From Sorghum bicolor (lineage: Eukaryota > Streptophyta > Magnoliopsida > Poales > Poaceae): DNA of 64,000 bases. The stretch lies in contig NC_012877.2 of assembly GCF_000003195.3 (NCBI RefSeq), positions 10,022,855 through 10,086,854 on the forward strand, read 5' to 3'. Under the pieces are notes generated by a model that was not told the origin of the DNA, did not search any database, and was given only the letters and a program-made list of their open reading frames with translations. The translations under genes were made by a program, and so were the position numbers. Of the stretch, positions 1 to 12,800 are shown piece after piece. Numbering within the stretch: position 1 is the stretch's first letter; every line of letters starts with the position of its first letter.

Positions 1-137
1 ATAGAAAAATAACGGGGTAAAACTGTATGAGAGAATTGATAATCTCAATCATATTAGTGATGCCAATGATGACTTGAAATTCCATATTCATTCCTGATTA
101 GTAATCAACCTTCCCCGGCAACGGCGTCAAAAATGCT
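1..137 (-). mobile_element. Internal edge of an Athila-like Gypsy element, with primer-binding site
   Basis: This is the first internal stretch of a minus-strand LTR retrotransposon that continues beyond the left edge of the window. Bases 112-129 are the complement of the 3' end of tRNA-Asp (tccccggcaacggcgtca, one mismatch to the usual ggcgcca), the primer site used by Athila-type elements. It lies a few bases inside the LTR that begins at 138. No gag coding is visible in this short piece. Confidence 0.75.
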
Positions 138-1787
138 TGTTGGACATTCTTAACGTCACTACCAAAAGTAGACTTAGTTTTCTAATTCTGATAACGGCGC
201 CAAAAATGCCGAACCTATCCCTCATGCCACTTAAGCTAAGTTGTCATCCCTAGCATGACATGAGAGACGCGATATTGAAATATGCAATTGCTCTTCTAAA
301 TGAATAATAAATGAGATCTGCAAGCGCACAGATTAATACCGATGTAGTATTTTAACCGAGAAGTATTCCACGTATCGTTATTTATATTTTTACCACTAGG
401 AAGGGATTGCTAAACATCACTGTTGATTATGGAATGGAATATAGAATTGAGTATCTATCATTGCATGTATAATTGAGAGCAGTTATCTATCTCTTTCATA
501 CAGGGATAAATGTCACATAAAAGATAGATAAAGTATGAATGGTGACAAAGGTAATTAATCTGATCAGCATAACTTAGCCACATATAAATATGATAAGCAC
601 CTCAACAGATATTCTAGCAAGTCATTATCATGGAATTAGGATGAACTACAAGAATATTTCCTAAGTTATTCTTAACTATAAAGTCTAGCATATCATAGTT
701 AGTGCAATTATACTTGGCAATCATTGCGAGACAGGACTACGCCCATGCATAGTAATATTATCAAGGAAGATGATAAACATAGCAATCACTCCCCTGTAAT
801 AATGTTGCTCTGCCAGCCTTATACACGAGAGGGACTATATAAGAATCAATGGAGCTGTCACTACCACGAACTACCCCACAATCTGGCATATAGGGTACAA
901 TCGCACATAAATACGGTATAGGCACCACACCTACACAATACTTATCATTTACCCACTGTACACATGGATAAACGCTATACGATCCTAAACATGTATATAA
1001 TTCCAGTCTAACTAAGCCAAGCATATAACTACAATAGACTAAGAACAATATAGTTGCAAATATAAACAAGTAGAGCAAAGTCATAATCAATATATTGAAC
1101 TATAACAAAGTCATATTCATAATATTGTAGAACAAAGATGAACAATTGAAGAATAGTAGAGGAATACCAAGAATCCTCTTGAGAGATCCGGAAACCAATC
1201 GAAGATTGACTCCTTCTAGTTCTAATCCTATGTAGCTATGCAAAACTAGAGATCTATTGATGTGTGGCTCTAAGGCTTAATCAGAGACTTCTTCTCCGGA
1301 GATGAATGAATGAATTAGGGTTTTAGAGGTGCTCTCCTCCAGGGGCCAGGGGGTCTGCTTATATAGTACTTCCAAATGAATGTGGGCCGTCGGATCAAAC
1401 CGACATTAATCGCACGGTTTTCCTTGATCCCTTAGGTCGGTGGAGCATGATCCGCGAATTTGAAGCTGATTGGTTGCCTAGCCCGGGCAGGCGCCCAAGG
1501 GGGGAGGGCGGGCGCCCTGCCCCCGGGCCCGTTCGGTCTCCCGTTCGTTTCCGTAGCTTCTGGGCTCTTCTTGATGTTAGATAATTGCGTGGCATGTTAA
1601 TATCTCTATGTAAACCCGACGTGTGGGCCTTTCTTTCATAATTCCTGATAACCCCCTGTAGAAATAGACAAACACCAAAACTCGTGGAATTCTGTCAGAT
1701 AAAACCCTAAGTCTGGGTGTTGGTTGCATTTGGATCCTTTTCTTTATTTATTTGCTGATTATATTTGATACTTAAGGACCGTCAACA
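138..1787 (-). repeat. 5' LTR of the Athila-like element leaving the left edge
   Basis: The segment starts TGTTGG and ends TCAACA, the near-inverted ends of an LTR, with a tRNA-Asp primer site just outside the left end. It shares blocks with the LTRs at 27939 and 36033: the stretch around 'gcaagcgcacag', 'tttttaccactagga', the 'ccaggggccaggggg' region and the last 150 bases ending in 'cttaaggaccgtcaaca'. It is therefore a related but distinct, longer family (1650 bp against about 1.2 kb). Bases 191-210 contain a second primer-site-like motif (acggcgccaaaaatgc) inside the LTR. No gene is seen; open frames in it are chance. Confidence 0.7.
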
Positions 1788-2895
1788 ATGAGCAAGTTCT
1801 ATTCATCTTTATATGATTATGCATATGAACTAGAGTATGGTTGTGTTCTTATCATGTTCATAGTATATGAACTAGTTCTTAGTTCTTGTGCTATGTTCTT
1901 GATATGCTCATCATTGTTCTTCATTGTTCATCAGATTAGTACGGTTAGGATTAGAATTAGGAACGGGATGATGGTTCACTATGTTGTGATGGTTGCTCTT
2001 AGCCTAGCCTGTCACTCTAAAGGGGTGGGGCATGCGGGGGTTAGGAGTTGTTTCCAATTACGTGAACATGGTGTTCAGGTATGCGGGAATCAATGGATGT
2101 GCGGGTATCTTTCGGGTAGAGGGGTAGGTGGTAGGGTAGTGACAGCTCTATCATCCTTTGCATTCCCCCATGATCAGGTATTCCGATAGGAGTTCTGTAA
2201 AGTCTCTATCGGCTGGGTATCCAGCTGCGGGGATCTCCCCTAATCTCAGGCTTAGTTCTAACTCTATTTATTGCTAATTAGATGATCCGCTAACAGTTCT
2301 ATGCATAGTTATATGTGACCCATGCCTGCTCAAGTAGATTTATTTCTTTATTCTTTATTTATTATTTCGCTTCTATTTTATCCTTGAGGTTGATCCAATG
2401 TGTGGCCACTATCTTGAATATCATGTTTATTCTTGTTTACTCTATGTCTACCAAGCATTCAATAAGTAATCATGTTTACACCATGTTTGATCCCTTTGCC
2501 TTCCTACAGGAATTATAAATTTGACACCCTTGAATACTCACGGGTTGAAATGCTACAATGATAGTTCTGTCTGCTTGCAGTTATATTACTTCTTCATTCA
2601 TGAACTATCGATTGGTGTACCTAAGTACCATTACTTAAGATAGTAATCCTTGTGCACTTTCAAGCGTAGTGCCACAGCTTTGCATATCGCAAGTAAGGAT
2701 GGTTAGGAAGGCCAATTCGGCATTCCTAATTATTGTTACCAGACTGCACCGCTAAGGCCGGCGCTCTCGAGTTGCCTTGGGTTATCTCTCTGATGTAGCG
2801 ATAGTTACGGTATGCCAACACCCGACATTTCTGGTGTCATTGCTAAGGATGGATCTATGGTCTATTTTTAGTAATGACGCTAAGAAATGCCAACA
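1788..2895 (+). repeat. Truncated older Athila-related LTR, plus orientation
   Basis: The last 75 bases (about 2823-2895) align with the reverse complement of 138-216: both have a 'catttNtggNgNc' motif, then 'agtNatgacgNtaag', and end in CCAACA. This is the 3' end of a related LTR lying in the opposite direction. Its beginning is missing, as expected if the element at 1-1787 inserted into it. Small open frames (for example 1788-2189) show no recognisable domain. The assignment of the part before 2800 to the same LTR is inferred from continuity only. Confidence 0.45.
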
Positions 2896-3055
2896 GTGGG
2901 AGGGAGGGGTATGCTACAGCACGTGGGGAGAAAGTGGGGTTGGACACATCGGCTAGGGAGAAAGTAGAGTGGAATGTGAAGGAGTGGGAGTTATGGTTGG
3001 CTTTTATAAGTAGGGTTTGGAACGGGCTTGTATGAGCCTCAAGTTGGGCCATGAT

Positions 3056-3333
3056 TTTTTAGAGGCGGGCTTTATAGTGTGTCTGCCTTAGAAAATAGAT
3101 TTACCAAGGCGGTTGCATTATAATACCAACCTCGGTAAATAGGTATTAACCGAGGCGGTTATATTACATTGCCCGCCTCAGTTACTAGATTTTAGGAGGC
3201 AACTTTTGTAACCACCTCGGTTAATAAAAATGACCACCTGGGTTAACCTGAGACATTAACCGAGGTGGTTGGAAATCTTGCCCACCTCCGGGCCTATTCT
3301 AAAACATCTCGCAAAATAATTTTTGCAGTAGTG
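3056..3333. mobile_element. Terminal fragment of a second CACTA element
   Basis: The sequence holds at least six direct or inverted copies of a motif close to accgaggcggtt (around 3103, 3135, 3150, 3210, 3258), the short subterminal repeats typical of grass CACTA elements. It ends at 3333 in ...ttttgcagtagtg, the reverse complement of a CACTACTGCAAAA terminus. The opposite end is not in the neighbourhood. The subterminal motif differs from that of the large CACTA at 5441, so this is another family. Confidence 0.7.
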
Positions 3334-4086
3334 CGATTGGAAGCAACCGCTCTTGGTGTGGGTGATGAGCTTGGCAACGATGACTTTTTGCAACCATTTG
3401 CTTCAGACCCCTCAGTGGGTGGGTGGGTCGTGGGTGGCCTGCCATAGGATTTTAGAGCTGTTGGTAGCTTTGCTTCTATGCCCGGCAACAATAACCCATA
3501 AAAATGTATCATGGTTGTGCTTAGCCATGTCGCGTGGGTTGGTTAGCCCCTCGGGTGCCCTATGTGACATCTTGTATGGTTAGCCTTCTTGTATGTAAAT
3601 TCTTTCATCTTAATTGAGCAGCATAACTCCTGTCTTTGCTTTTTAAAATATTTTCATTTTGGTGCAGTGTAAGCATATTCATGATGCAACTATATATCTT
3701 TGTATGATAAAGTCTCCAAGACTCTGATCGATAACATGGCGCCTAGGACTTGCTATATAATACGGACCCATTTGTGGTGGAGCTAAGATTCTACACTAGG
3801 GTATGTTAAGAACAATTTTCTCCAAAACAAAAAGAAGAGCTAAAAGCTAGCACCCGTAGAACCCAACTTTTAGTATATGAAATACATACTCATGTTACAA
3901 AAAAAACCATGGGTATTCCCTAAAAATACTGTCATTATCGTCACTTTTGCCCCAATGCAAGATGATATGCATGCAATTGCACATCCCTTATTTGTATATA
4001 TGGGCCTTGTTTGCCTCGACCAGAGGTCTGCCATGCAAGGTCTTAGGCAGGTTCACTTGGGCCAAGCTGATGTGGTGTAGGAAGGC
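3334..4086. other. Gene-free stretch
   Basis: No coding region with a recognisable domain was seen. Open frames at 3265-3583 are short, overlap on both strands and start inside the CACTA remnant. The sequence turns AT-rich after 3580 and looks like decayed intergenic DNA. Confidence 0.5.
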
Positions 4087-4716
4087 TTGTTTGTTTGCCT
4101 GCAGTCGCCTCGCTCATCAAGGTTAGTGTTTGTTTGGATGTATGGAGGTAGGGGGCAAGTCATCCTAGTCTCACAGCTGTTGCTCCTCGTGGCCCAAAGT
4201 TGCAGGATGCAAGTCGGGCCAGAAAAAAAATAGATTTGAAATCCATACACACGGCCGCGAGGGGTCATCAGCGCAGTCGCGAGCTGGTGAGGTGGGCTCT
4301 TGGCGGGTGCGGGCGTTGGCGCTCCCCTCCTGGTCTCACGAGATGTGGGTGGCGATGGGGAAGGCGAACAGAGGAGGTGAAAGGTGAGAGGCTAGGAGGT
4401 GACGAGCTCACTCACCGTGAGCTCTGTCTTGCTGCACTAGGCCAAGCCATGAAAAAACGGTCACGCCCTTTGTTTCCCAAGAGCTCGGCTTGAAGGGTCC
4501 GAAATACATCTCAGGAGCACGCTGGGAAGCTGCCCAGTGACTTCAAGCATGGGCCACTGCAGCTGGCGAGCTCAAGCCACCCTACATGCCCTATTGCAAA
4601 CACACCTTTAATGTCCATGTGAGGCTGGCCCACCGTCCCGTTCTTGTTCACACTATCAAACACGAGAGGTTGCACCAGTTGGGCTCCTGGCTTGCCAACT
4701 GCAGGCAAACAAACAA
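4087..4716. mobile_element. Short inverted-repeat element, unclassified
   Basis: The 18 bases ttgtttgtttgcctgcag at 4087-4104 recur exactly inverted at 4699-4716. The inside (about 630 bp) is GC-rich with no convincing gene. Arm length and size fit a non-autonomous DNA transposon, but no clear target duplication was found, so the family stays open. Confidence 0.4.
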
Positions 4717-5440
4717 TCCCTATATGTATTTGTTGTGTTGCTTTGCATCCTAACACACACGGCAAGCAGCTGCTTTCACACAAGGCTCGTTTGATATGGA
4801 CCAAAATCCTCTGGCCAGGCCCTCCAGCTACAACTCCACTTGTTTGATTCACTTGGCCTAGTTTTTAGCCAGGCCTGTGGCATGCAAATTTCCTTCTCTC
4901 TCTTGGCTCCTAGAAAACGCGATGAAGATTTGATTCTAGGTGGTCAGGCTCGCTCGAGAGCGTAGCGGCTCGCGTGAGCGCTGGAGCGAGTGCTCCGATC
5001 ACCTCCCACAGCTTGCCACCCATGGCCATGGCCTTCCACTTCCACCCGCTGGCCACCACACGAGTCCACCTCTCCTCATGTTGTTCGATGATGCTGCTGC
5101 CGCAGGGGCGCCCTCCCCCTCCTCCATCGCTATCGACACCATGACTGGCACAACCTCGTCCCTCGCTCCGCGACCTCCGCCCACATGGCCTGCGGCCTTC
5201 TTGACCAACATGAGGCATGACAGGTCCAACGCGACTCCCCATCGAGGTGCACCACCACGCGCCAGGCCTCCGTGTCGCAATCGGGGATCCACGCATCCCC
5301 GACTAGAGTGGTACAAGGAGGAGCTCACCGGTCTGACGCCCTCCATATGTTCGATGAAATGCCAAAGACGATGTTGGGGTGGTAAAGTCACCATGTTTAG
5401 GTCCATGGTCACCCTACTCTTGCAAATAAACACGTTCTTA
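4717..5440. other. GC-rich spacer left of the CACTA element
   Basis: Several overlapping open frames occur on both strands (the largest about 4940-5497), but none shows a known domain and the largest runs into the CACTA terminus. The GC-rich patch at 4940-5330 could be a decayed gene fragment. The last three bases, TTA (5438-5440), are the left copy of the CACTA target duplication. Confidence 0.4.
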
Positions 5441-5640
5441 CACTACGTGAAAAACTTACTAAAAGAGCGCCCCTCCCCACACTGTAGGGGCGGTTAACAT
5501 TTGAACCGCCCTTACAGTGGGTGGGCAGCCAACCAGAAAGCCAGCCGCCCTTGCAGTGTTCTCTGTAGGGGCGGTTGGTGTTACCAGCCGCCCTTACAGT
5601 GGGGGAGGCCCCCCCGCCGCCCCTACAGAGGTCTGTAGCA
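5441..5640. repeat. CACTA 5' terminal and subterminal repeats
   Basis: After the CACTAC terminus come several copies of aggggcggtt and accgcccttacagtgg in both orientations (about 5478-5632), able to form stem-loops. In characterised En/Spm elements such repeats are the binding sites of the element-encoded TnpA-like protein; that role is inferred here. The same motif fills 52070-52360. Confidence 0.85.
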
Positions 5641-6105
5641 TAAGTAGCTAGCCCACTCTTCTTCCTCCCCGAGCCACTCACTTCCACTCGCAAAAAAAGG
5701 TTTGGGAGGCCTTGGGCACCTCCCTAAAATCACTCTAGGAAGGGGGGGAGGTTTTGAACTTAAATCCTTTGGTGGGGAGCTTGTTTAAGGTAAGAAAATG
5801 CTATTCCCACCCTCTAATCCATGTTTTATTGGTTGGTTAGTGAGCAATTTACATTTTGGTTTACTCTCTCTTCCATGCAGCTTGAGCTTTGTGTTGACCA
5901 AATTAGAGCTTATCTACGATGCTATTAGTGTAGAATAGGTAGGGACACCACCTTGCACCATCAATTAGGTGATATAGCTTGATTTTATTGGAGATTAATT
6001 GTAGTTTCATGTATGGAGAGAAAAGGCATTCTAGATCTAGGGTTTCCTTTTTTGTTTTTGTTTCATGAATTTGGAATGTGGTTGGTAAACTAATAGTTGT
6101 TGTTA
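5641..6105. other. CACTA leader upstream of TnpD
   Basis: No gene is seen. The stretch lies between the subterminal repeats and the AT-rich minisatellite and would hold the TnpD promoter and 5' leader. A gtaaga at about 5790 and a ccatgcag at about 5873-5880 would make a plausible leader intron, which I cannot confirm. Confidence 0.4.
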
Positions 6106-6745
6106 ATATTAATTGTTTCTAATAATGGTAGATAATAATTGGTAAAATTAATTATGTCTAATAATCGTTTCTAACACAATTATTACTAATAATGATAGCT
6201 AATAATTGTTGCTAATAGTGGTAGATAGTAATTGTTACTTATTAATTGTTGCTAATAATGGTAGATAATAATTGGTAATATTAATTATGTCTAATAATCG
6301 TTTCTAACACAATTATTACTAATAATGATAGCTAATAATTGTTGCTAATAATGGTAGATAATAATTGTTACTTATTAATTGTTGCTAATAATGGTAGATG
6401 ATAATTGTTACTTATTAATTGTTGCTAATAATGGTGGATAATAATTGGTACTATTAATTATGTCTAATAATCATTTCTAACACAATTATTGCTAATAATG
6501 ATAGCTACTAATTGTTGCTAATAATGGTAGATAATAATTGTTACTTATTAATTGTTGCTAATAATGGTAGATAATAATTGTTACTTATTAATTGTTGCTA
6601 ATAATGGTAGATAATAATTGGTACTATTAATTATGTCTAATAATCATTTCTAACACAATTATTGCTAATAATGATAGCTACTAATTGTTGCTAATAATGG
6701 TAGATAATAATTGTTACTTATTAATTGTTGCTAATAATTATTCTC
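6106..6745. repeat. AT-rich minisatellite upstream of the TnpD start
   Basis: Tandem units of about 40 bp built on 'ttgctaataatggtagataa' and 'taattgttacttattaa' repeat more than ten times. They are mixed with a longer unit containing 'tatgtctaataatc' and 'tttctaacacaattatt' that recurs at about 6150, 6285, 6455 and 6630, so the array has higher-order structure. It ends about 30 bases before the TnpD start codon and probably forms part of the leader. It also extends the TnpD reading frame upstream by chance. Confidence 0.85.
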
Positions 6746-6774
6746 AAATAATTAATTGTTTTATTTATGTAAAT

Positions 6775-9700
6775 ATGGAGAATAGGGCTACTTGGATGTA
6801 TGGTTTGCCAAGGTACTCACAAGCCTATGCTGATGAGGTGGACAAATTTATTACAATCGCGGTGAATCATGCAAAGACGTTGTCAGCAGGAAATAGTTGT
6901 TCACTTATTTGTCCCTGTAAAGATTGCAAGAACCACTTAGCAACTTATGATGTGGAAATCATCAGATCACATCTGATTAGGCGAGGATTTGTCCCGAACT
7001 ACACAGTATGGCTTCATCATGGTGAAGTAATGTTTCTTGATGGCAACGATGATGACCAAGAAGACGATGTTGAAGAAGGCCAATTGTTGTCCCAATACAC
7101 AGACATATTTGAAGCACAAATGCAACATGATTCAGCAAATAAACAAGCACGTGGTGATGATGCTGGTGGTGTCGACAATAATGATGGGGATGTTGGCGGT
7201 GTTGACAATAATGATGTTGGAGCATGTGAGGGGGATGCAGAAAACTTTGACAACTTAGAGGAAATGCTTCGGGCCATTGGACCAGAAATACTACAACAGA
7301 AGAAGGGTATAGAAAATCTAGAGCGGGTGAAAATAGCGTCAAAGGAGACTGTGTATGGTCTTGAGAAGGGCTGTCCAACACATTGGACACTGCTCCGTTT
7401 TGTGCTTGAGCTACTCATCCTGAAGGCTAAGTACGGCTGGTCAGACTGCAGTTTTGACGATCTGTTGCATCTTCTGTCATCTGTGCTGCCACTGCCGAAC
7501 TTAGTTCCCTCCAACACATACCATGCTAAGAATGTCATTAGTCCATTGACAATGGGTGTTGAAAAGATCCATGCATGCCCCAACCATTGTATCCTTTTTT
7601 GTGGTGAAACATTCAAAGGTCTGGATAAATGTCCTCGTTGTGGGGCAAGTCGGTACAAGGACAATGACCTTTACAGTGGCAGAGAAGCCTCCACCGGGAA
7701 CAAGAGGAGTAAGAAGGGTTCCAAAAAGGTGGTACAAGAATCTCGACCTCCAGAGGACACCCCATTAGGCAACGACGCAAAGAAGAGAAAAATTCCTACC
7801 TTGGTAATGTGGTATCTGCCAGTGACCGATCGCTTGAGGCGTATTTTCCTGAACCCTAAGGAAGCCGCGCTCATGACATGGTGGGACGATGAGCACAAGG
7901 TCGATGACGATGTGATTGCACAACCGGCCGATGGCAGTCAGTGGCAGGACATCGATAATAACAACCCACTATTCAGTTCGGACCCAAGGAATGTACGGTT
8001 TGCCTTGAGCACCGATGGAATGAATCCCTTCAACGAGAGGACGAGCAACCATAGCACTTGGCCAGTGATCTTGACCATGTACAACATCCCAACGTCGTTG
8101 TGTCAGAAGAGAAAGTATCTTTTCCTCAATGTTCTTGTTTCTGGCCCTAAGCAACCAGGCTTTCATATGGACGTCTTCCTCGAGCCTGTGATGGAAGAAT
8201 TCGAGAAACTATGGAGGACAGGGGAGCTGATGTATGATGCTTTCCAAAAGGAGACCTTCACATTAAGAGCAATAATATTTGTGACTATCAACGACCACCC
8301 TGCATTGTTTGCCTTGTCTGGACAAATCAAAGGCAAGACAGGATGCTTAGTCTGTCTGGATGATACTAAATGGGTGTACCTAGATGGATCTAAGAAGACT
8401 GTTTACATCAGGAATCATTGCTTTTTAAAGCAAGGTCACAAGTACCGCAGCAAAGTGTACTTAAAGTATTTTGGCAACATCCCAGAGGATGAAGATCGAC
8501 CTCCGAAGAGACGTCATGATGGACAATATGTGTTCCAAATGGTGAAAAATATAAGCGTCATCTATGGAAAGAAGAAAATGGATGGAACACCTAGAGATAG
8601 AAGCACACCTCCTATTGAAGGCGTGCCTTTTAAGAAAAAGTCAATCTTCTTTCAGTATCTTGAATATTGGCCACAATTGGAGGTCCCCCATGCCATTGAT
8701 GCTATGCATGTGTAGAAGAATGTCTTTGAGAGTCTCATCGCTACCTTGATGGACACACCGAAGTCAAAGGATAGTCTCGAAGCAAGGAGAGACATGGAGC
8801 AGCTACATGTGATGCCAGAGCTTCACCCGGTACTTGAGACAAAAACTAAAAAATACACCTTACCCACGGCTAGCTACAACCTGGACCTAGAAGAGAGGAG
8901 AGGTTTATGCACTTCTATGAAGGGGATCAAAGTCCCGACTGGGTTTTCGGCAAACCCGAAGAAGCTAGTGTCGATGAAGGACCTATCATTTCCACACTGC
9001 AAGGCTCACGATTGTCATATGATGCTGACGGTGTTCCTACCAATCGCAATAAGGGCTATCAAGCCAGATTTTTTGAAGATGGCTATCACCCGCATGTGCT
9101 ACTTCTGGTCGAAGATCTCACAGAAGAAGATTAGCAAGACAGAGCTGAGTGACCTACATGATTTTGTCGTAGAGACCCAAAACCAACTAGAGATGTGTTT
9201 ACCTCCCGCTTTCTTCGACCCTATGGTACATCTCATGATTCACATGGTTCATCAGATACAGGCATTGGGCCCTTGCTACTTGCATGAAATGTGGTCGTAT
9301 GAGCGGTTCATGTCGGTTCTAAGTCGATATGTGCATAATCGTGCATACCTAGAGGGCTCTATGATAGAGGGCTACAATAGTGAAGAAGTCATCGAGTGCT
9401 GTCAAGAGTACCTAAAAGTACAGAGAGGGATTGGTATTCCCGATTCTCACTACAAGGGTAGGCTGGCCGGGAAGGGCACAAATGGTAGAAAAATCTTCAT
9501 CGACAATGAATACGCTGAAGTGAGTCGGGCGCACTACGCTGTCTTGGTGGGCACAAAACTGATGGAACCATATATCGATGAACACATGGAGATCATCCAA
9601 TCAGAGAGAAATGGTCGTACAGGTGATTGGGTCATGAAACAACACAAGCAACGCCTAACTTCATGGTTGAAGGACCAAAACATACAGCCTGGAGAAACCA

Positions 9701-9804
9701 TAGATTCTATTACCATTAGTAAGTTGGCAGCGGGGCCATCAAGACAGGTGACATCTTGGAGTTCTTATGAGATCAATGGGTACACATACTATACCCACGC
9801 AAAG
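6775..9804 (+). pseudogene. CACTA transposase TnpD, first and largest segment
   Basis: This would encode the En/Spm-type transposase that cuts the element ends. I start it at the ATG at 6775 (MENRATWMYGLPR), where the similarity begins, not at the upstream non-ATG extension. In order: the transposase-associated domain (residues 1-80, with CPCKDCKNH and a later WLHHGE), an acidic linker, the tnp2 transposase core (about residues 240-700, with CPRCGASRYK, the KQPG..MDVFLEP block and KKSIFF..YWP), then a DUF4218-like block (LPPAFFDPMVHLMIH, GPCYLHEMWSYERFM). An in-frame TAG at 8713-8715 (codon 647) breaks the conserved MHVEKN-type motif. The chromovirus insertion at 9805 ends the segment; the frame resumes at 24336. 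Confidence 0.9.
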
Positions 9805-12800
9805 TGTGGCAGAACCCCCTAAGTGTTTGGGCCCACCGGCACCTGTCATTGTCCCAAAGACCTCTGACGGTGATGCCGAGGATCCTCCCACTCTAGAAGT
9901 CCGATGAGCGTCTCAGGATGCTCATTCCACTGCCACCTGTGGCGTATGAAGCAACTCGTCCTGACCACTAGCGATGGTCAATTAACGAGAACTTCTTCTT
10001 CTCGCCCTTACAGGATAGTAAGTGGCCACCTTAACACCAGGATCACTCGTTGCGAAGACATTGCGGTATCACAGACGACACAAGACCAAAATAGTCTTTC
10101 AGAGTAAAACAGCGGAAGTATTACATAACTTAATTTACAAAAGGAGTTCTTCCAAATAGTAGAGTGTTATTACAAGCCAGGTCCAGCGGAGCAACTTAAA
10201 CTTTAGAACACAGAGTACAAATTTACAGACCCTGCCCATGGGTCACGCTCACTCTTCTTCGTCGTCAACCTCGACGACGGTCACACAACAGGGTCCGAAA
10301 CAAGTCGGCTCCTGAGCTTCACCTGCAACAGGGGTTATAAAACCCTGAGTACGGAAGTACTCAACAAGACTTACCCGGCGGAAAAAGAGGAGAAAGTAGG
10401 AATGCAGGCTTGGGGTAGACAAGGAGTGGCTGAGCAAGGAGCCAAAGTGTTTTGCTAAAAAGCTTACTAATAGTGCATCCTTACTTTCAAGTTTTACCCG
10501 TGAATTCCTCTCCTTAAGAGGTCGAGGAGTTCGAGGACAGTCTATCTAGTTGCTTCTCACAGACAAGTCTGTAAGCTCCTAGTCCTTAATAAAAGTATTA
10601 TCTATCCAACGGCCATAGCTTCATGTCACTCTGAGTCCGGGAATTGGGATCCGAACCTCATGAGACATTTCCCCCTTTCTCATTTTTCCACTTAGTTGCA
10701 TATTTATCTACGATGAGGGTTAGTGGATTGAGTCTCCCAATCGGGGAGCAACGACGATTCGAATCGCTTAGCAATCCAGCTGGAGTTCCTAACCACTCAA
10801 CATATGTAGAACCAAATCTTGCATATGTCAACCCAAATCAAGCTCTCCCCAAATTTGACTAGGTTCGCGGCACCTGAGAGCACAGTACTCCACCATCCTA
10901 CAGCCGATCTAGATGTTTCCCGGTCATCTCAGATCCGTAAGGTGGGTACACGCTACTCTCGCCATCGCTCCACGCCCAGTGCGTGAGTAGCTGTTCGCAT
11001 CGAGGGATCACAAGACCGGGCTTACCGAGGGTAAGTGGCTAGTACTATAAATTCTCAACCCATCAGGCCACCAACGGACCGGTCCTTAACCGACACAGTT
11101 GGAGACACTACTTTAAGACTCCATTCTTAAAGCAAGTCCACCGACCGGTCTCAAATTGAAACATCATTGATCATAGGTGTATTCCACAACAATCCTTCAA
11201 ACTTTATTTGAAAACCTATCTAGTAGCAGGGCTAAGCATCACTACGCGATTTTCAATTAAAACAGGTGCAAAGGACAAGATAACAAAGATCAAGGAAGTA
11301 AATGCAGCAAGTAGGTTAACCCAATTCTCAACTATCTAATGCAGCATTTTCAATTCATAAGTGATAAAAGATTTAAAACATTCAAGGAGGGGTTAATGCT
11401 TCCGGGGCTTGCCTTGGTTGTAGAGCTGGGAGGGACCCTCGGAGACTTCCCAAGTCTCGGATCCTACTTCCTCGAACGGAGCACCGACCTCGGGGTTCGG
11501 TTCAACGGTCGCTCCTTCGGTCACGTGCACTATACGCAAAATGATGAATGCTCATGATATGCGTATGACAAATATGCAAGAAGGACCAAGTTAAGTACAA
11601 CTAGCCTTCTTGGTGCAACACAGACTAATCAATAATTAAAGTTGTTTACCAACTTAGTGTCTTTACCCAAGAGGTTGCATCTGCAAATCAAGATTTCTCT
11701 TAATTCATAATTATTCTTAATTAACTAATTATTAATTCCTTTTACCTTGATTAATTCTTAATTAAGTATTAATGACAGTAATTAAGCATTGATGCCAAAC
11801 AATAATTAAATGCCAAAGGTCATTAGGGTTAATGACCTCAGGTCATCACACAATCCCAAAATCACTCAAATCCTAATTTTGAGAATTTAACAAATTATTA
11901 TTTAATTATTCTAGAATTATTATTTAATTACTAATTAAGGGTTTAATAATATTTTATTCAAACATTATCCAAATGCCACCAAATTTTGTGTGAAGCCAGG
12001 GAATAATATTCAGAGACTCCCCACAAATTTTGGTGATTTTTGGACGTATCAATAAATTCCTAAAAACCAAGGAAATTCTATTTATTAGCTAAAGAACACA
12101 ATTTTTACACATGTTCAAAATATCAGAAAATGAAACCTAATATTTTTCTTGTGTTCTACTTATTTCATAGAATGTGCATAAAAATTCCCATGATTTTTGA
12201 ATCAGTACACAATTTAATATGCAAAATCAAATATAAAGCAAAAATTGCTCAAAAAGAAAAAGGAAAAGCCACTGCGCAGCGAGCGGTTTGGAATTCAGCC
12301 CGCAGGCCGGCCCGCTCCCGCTCGGCCTACGCGGGCACTGCGCGCGCCTTCTCCCTCCTCAGGCGGTCGCTGACGGGCGGGTCCCTCTCGTCAGTCCCTC
12401 CTTCCCCCTCTCTCTGCGGGACGCTGACGGGGAGATCCCACCCGTCAGTTCCTTCTTCTTCACGCGCGGCGGCACTGCCACTGCTCCGGCCGCCGTTGGC
12501 AAGGTTCTTAGCCCATGCGCGCGCGCGCACTAGCCTCGCCTCGCCTTTGCAAACTGATTGCCGACACTCAATCGCGCTCTACTCTCCCCCTTCCACTTCG
12601 GCCACGCGAAAGACGGGCGGCCGCCATGACCGACCGCGGTCCGGCCACTAGGGCTCGGTAGAGCGTAAACAAATGGAACAGGGAGGTTCGGGGAGGGTTA
12701 AGGAGCACGGTGCTCACGTTGCAAGGCCCGAGGAGGTAGCCGAGGTTGCTAGCGACGGAGGCGGTGTCGTCGGGCGGGCGCTCTGGGCTCGGCGGAGTTA

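Noticed and set aside
1788..2189. 133-residue ORF after the left LTR
   Set aside because: Starts at the LTR border, has no domain and lies in an old LTR.
4940..5497. 185-residue ORF
   Set aside because: No domain, overlaps opposite ORFs, and crosses the CACTA terminus, so it cannot be an old gene in this form.
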